From the NCBI GenBank assembly GCA_945890485.1, contig CAMDCN010000013.1, positions 1 through 64,000 of the forward strand: a DNA stretch of 64,000 nucleotides, in the 5' to 3' direction. Numbering within the stretch: the first letter of the stretch is position 1; each line of letters begins with the position of its first letter. A program made the translations under genes and the position numbers. The notes below the pieces were generated by a model. That model was given only the letters and a program-made list of their open reading frames with translations, did no database searches and had not been told where the DNA came from. The stretch comes from Candidatus Sulfopaludibacter sp. SbA3 (GTDB lineage: Bacteria > Acidobacteriota > Terriglobia > Bryobacterales > Bryobacteraceae). This document shows, one piece after another, positions 63,101-64,000 of this stretch.

Positions 63101-63548
63101 CGGTGAATAGCGGAATATCCGCCATAAACTTGGTCGAAAAGGTCTGACCGCGTTCGCTGGTCGAGGTTTCGAGCAACGGCGCATCCGCCGTTACGTCGAT
63201 GGTTTGCTGCACGTCGCCGACTTCCAGTTTCAGGTCGAGGTCGAGGCGCTGCGCAATACGGATTTCAATGTTGGACCGGTTCAACCGCTTGAAACCGGCC
63301 TTTTCGACAACAATGGTGTAAACGTCCGTCTTCAACGTGGGGAAAACGTACAGGCCCGCGTCCGTTGTCGTCGTTTCGATCTTCAAATTCGTCGCTACGT
63401 TGGTGGCGGTGACCTTCGCGCCCGGAACACTCGCTCCGTTTGCATCGACTACCGTACCGCCGAGGGATCCCGTGGCCACCTGGCCTAAAGCCAAGCTTGC
63501 GCCCAGCACTGACAGAGCCAACAACGAGGTTATCTGTTTAATTCTCAT
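60132..63548 (-). CDS. Oar-type TonB-dependent outer-membrane receptor
   Basis: A 1138-residue protein: signal peptide (MRIKQITSLLALSVLGASLALG), carboxypeptidase-regulatory-like domain (GSLGGTVVDANGASVPGAKV), plug (FSTKFMADIPLFTGAIRN, EVQIDGASLIIPESG) and a barrel ending AITMGLRISF. The plug part lacks the L-P-V/L-N-G/S-R-N motif of the other receptors (here DIPLFTGAIRN). Codon choice is less G-skewed than in the receptors to the left. It is probably monocistronic and diverges from another receptor-like gene at the window edge. Confidence 0.93.
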   Translation of the reverse strand: MRIKQITSLLALSVLGASLALGQVATGSLGGTVVDANGASVPGAKVTATNVATNLKIETTTTDAGLYVFPTLKTDVYTIVVEKAGFKRLNRSNIEIRIAQRLDLDLKLEVGDVQQTIDVTADAPLLETSTSERGQTFSTKFMADIPLFTGAIRNPRAFVSYMPGVNAGAGEQSISGSGGRAQEVQIDGASLIIPESGGTVFNMPSAEMFGEFKLTTGAYSAELGRFGGGVEQYVTKSGTNWYHGTAFLNMRRDIWNANAWARNAQGLGRPKERQNEVGGAGGGPVYIPKVYDGRDKTFFYYTYTQRLLPANVSFPVSTVPTAQMKQGDFSQLGNQMIFDPATTSGTTRQPFPGNIIPQSRFSRVSRNLIPLIPNPTRASLQQNFDFVNQQVIEQKIWSIKADHAFTPMNRLSFFLSKEDGDVGSVTNFSGPIDQGLGSSFQKPYNLRFNHDWSLSPTFLMHTTFGYSATRQGWDNPAQRGGASRLTIPGVLPDGDATPRIVFRGQAGLTPYGVQDGKVSNGGQDNDTLMVTQGYTWVKSKHEFKFGWDHRRLSTFGYDLAGSNGRYFFNRAQTAIPNSTTGSGHEFASLLLGAVDEADSTLLPVLFPNLAYRYTAGYFQDNWRVNSKLTMNLGFRYEVPIAFHERDGNYSGLDPSRPNPGAGNLAGALVFFGNGPGRTGSLRPYPTDYTNIGPRVGFAYQLTPKTVLRGGWGMFYQTLGNGGCGCRQGFASTNQVLGNGVDPIINWDGGIPVSPTFQPPPLLDPTLSNFQAIDFFGPNFGKAPRVYNWSINLQHELKGFLFDVAYVGNRGNGLNSTISQNQLPTSQLARGGLLTQPLNSAAAQAAGIRAPYAGYPNRSVAQSLRPYPQYLDVWSRNSGQGQTWYDSMQAKVERRFGGFQLLAAYTWSKTLSNAHFRQIFSQQFNIGAQDAYNLDDMKSFSPFDQPHVFNFVWAYDMPFGRGRRFLSSSNTLVNGLVKGWTVSGAQRYYSGNLIQLVTPGNPLGATIFSTATKANTTGQPIRTSANFGDLDPNNPNVRWLNAGAFAPAAPFTLGSAALYHNDFRQPMIAFENVGISKRTILFQNDKNPVELTYRADMFNLFNRTRFGGVNGVIGNAAFGRPTGPQVGARAITMGLRISF

Positions 63549-63709
63549 CTGACCTCTTAATTTCTATATTCTTTCACTTGCAAGTCTATGATTTTTCATA
63601 TACTTGCAACTCATTTTCATTACCGCTCTCAGATTTTAATACAGCTCACCGTGGATTCCAACACAAAATTGAAACACTTGCCTTTTCGATATTGTGTTAT
63701 CATTCTCGT

Positions 63710-64000
63710 GTGGCGATCTCACGAATCTTTGCGGCCGGTTTTATTCCGGCAGCCCTGCTTTTTGCGCAGTCCTCTTCCTCTATCGGCAGTGTGGCCGGAA
63801 AAATTACCCTCGCGGCGACGGGGAATCCTTTGCACCACGCCTCCGTCCTGTTGCTACCCCTGGGGAGGGTAGTCGAATCTGATGATGACGGGCTCTATCG
63901 CTTCTCCGACGTGCCAGCGGGAAAATATACGTTGGTGGCGAATGTCAATGGCTTAAGCGGGGAGCGTCTGTCCGTGACGGTGACTGCCGGCGCCACCGCG
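63710..64000 (+). CDS. Carboxypeptidase-regulatory-like domain protein, 5' part (probably another Oar receptor)
   Basis: From a GTG (MAISRIFAAGFIPAALLFAQ, a signal peptide) the frame encodes a regulatory-like domain: IGSVAGKITLAATGNPL, ASVLLLPLGRVVESDDDGLY and VPAGKYTLVANVNGLSG, and continues past the window edge with no stop. The domain is the same as in the N-terminus of the Oar receptors here, so a TonB receptor is likely, but a peptidase or other carrier of this domain cannot be excluded. It diverges from the neighbouring receptor across a 161-base, AT-richer gap. Confidence 0.7.
   Translation, partial: MAISRIFAAGFIPAALLFAQSSSSIGSVAGKITLAATGNPLHHASVLLLPLGRVVESDDDGLYRFSDVPAGKYTLVANVNGLSGERLSVTVTAGATA

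Overview
The window looks like a high-GC chromosome segment of an Acidobacteriota bacterium of the Solibacter/Bryobacter type. The reasons are direct: four complete and one partial Oar-type TonB-dependent receptor (carboxypeptidase-like regulatory domain, plug, barrel), a protein ending in the Solibacter-type C-terminal domain (TIGR03437-like), a PEP-CTERM protein, a DUF1549/DUF1553 - DUF1501 cluster, CRTAC1/UnbV and SBBP-repeat propellers, and many Tat- or Sec-exported enzymes. The lineage is inferred from gene content; no rRNA or other marker gene is present.

Region 1 (1-8.6 kb) is an accessory island. It holds an IS701-type transposase fragment, a secreted protein of unknown function, a TIR-like protein with a C-terminal beta-rich domain, a dead IS630 remnant, an HTH + nucleotidyltransferase pair resembling toxin-antitoxin modules and preceded by a 26-bp palindrome, an orphan HicB, a DUF2188 protein next to a decayed second TIR-like reading frame, a UPF0175/PIN toxin-antitoxin pair with a duplicated antitoxin tail, and a two-gene terminase-like cassette with no other phage genes.

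Region 2 (8.6-21.4 kb) holds two minus-strand operons of exported enzymes. One encodes a sugar isomerase/epimerase, an esterase and an esterase + SMP-30 fusion. The other encodes a PPC-domain protein, a DUF1549/1553 cytochrome-like protein, a Tat-exported DUF1501 protein, a seven-heme cytochrome with TPRs and a Gfo/Idh/MocA oxidoreductase. A small secreted protein lies between them.

Region 3 (21.5-42 kb) looks like a polymer-utilisation area. It contains two Oar receptors, one in an operon with an FG-GAP/UnbV protein and a TPR protein; an SMP-30 lactonase followed by a two-domain hydrolase whose first half looks like a glucuronoyl esterase; a sigma-54 response regulator; a Uma2 protein; an EF-hand protein; a DUF1080 protein; a second Gfo/Idh protein; and an M81 peptidase with an ACS-family transporter.

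Region 4 (41.8-64 kb) mixes housekeeping and surface genes: an M15-like peptidase, a CHASE2 histidine kinase with an Xaa-Pro peptidase, thiC, a minus-strand operon (degenerate response regulator, SBBP propeller, frameshifted NHL propeller, Oar receptor), cysS with a Cys/Met-metabolism PLP enzyme, a PEP-CTERM protein, a Kv-type potassium channel and two divergent Oar receptors at the right edge. Converging genes nearly always overlap at their stop codons. The plus strand is G-rich from about 16 to 57 kb whichever strand is coding and C-rich from about 6 to 12 kb, so base composition switches inside the window.
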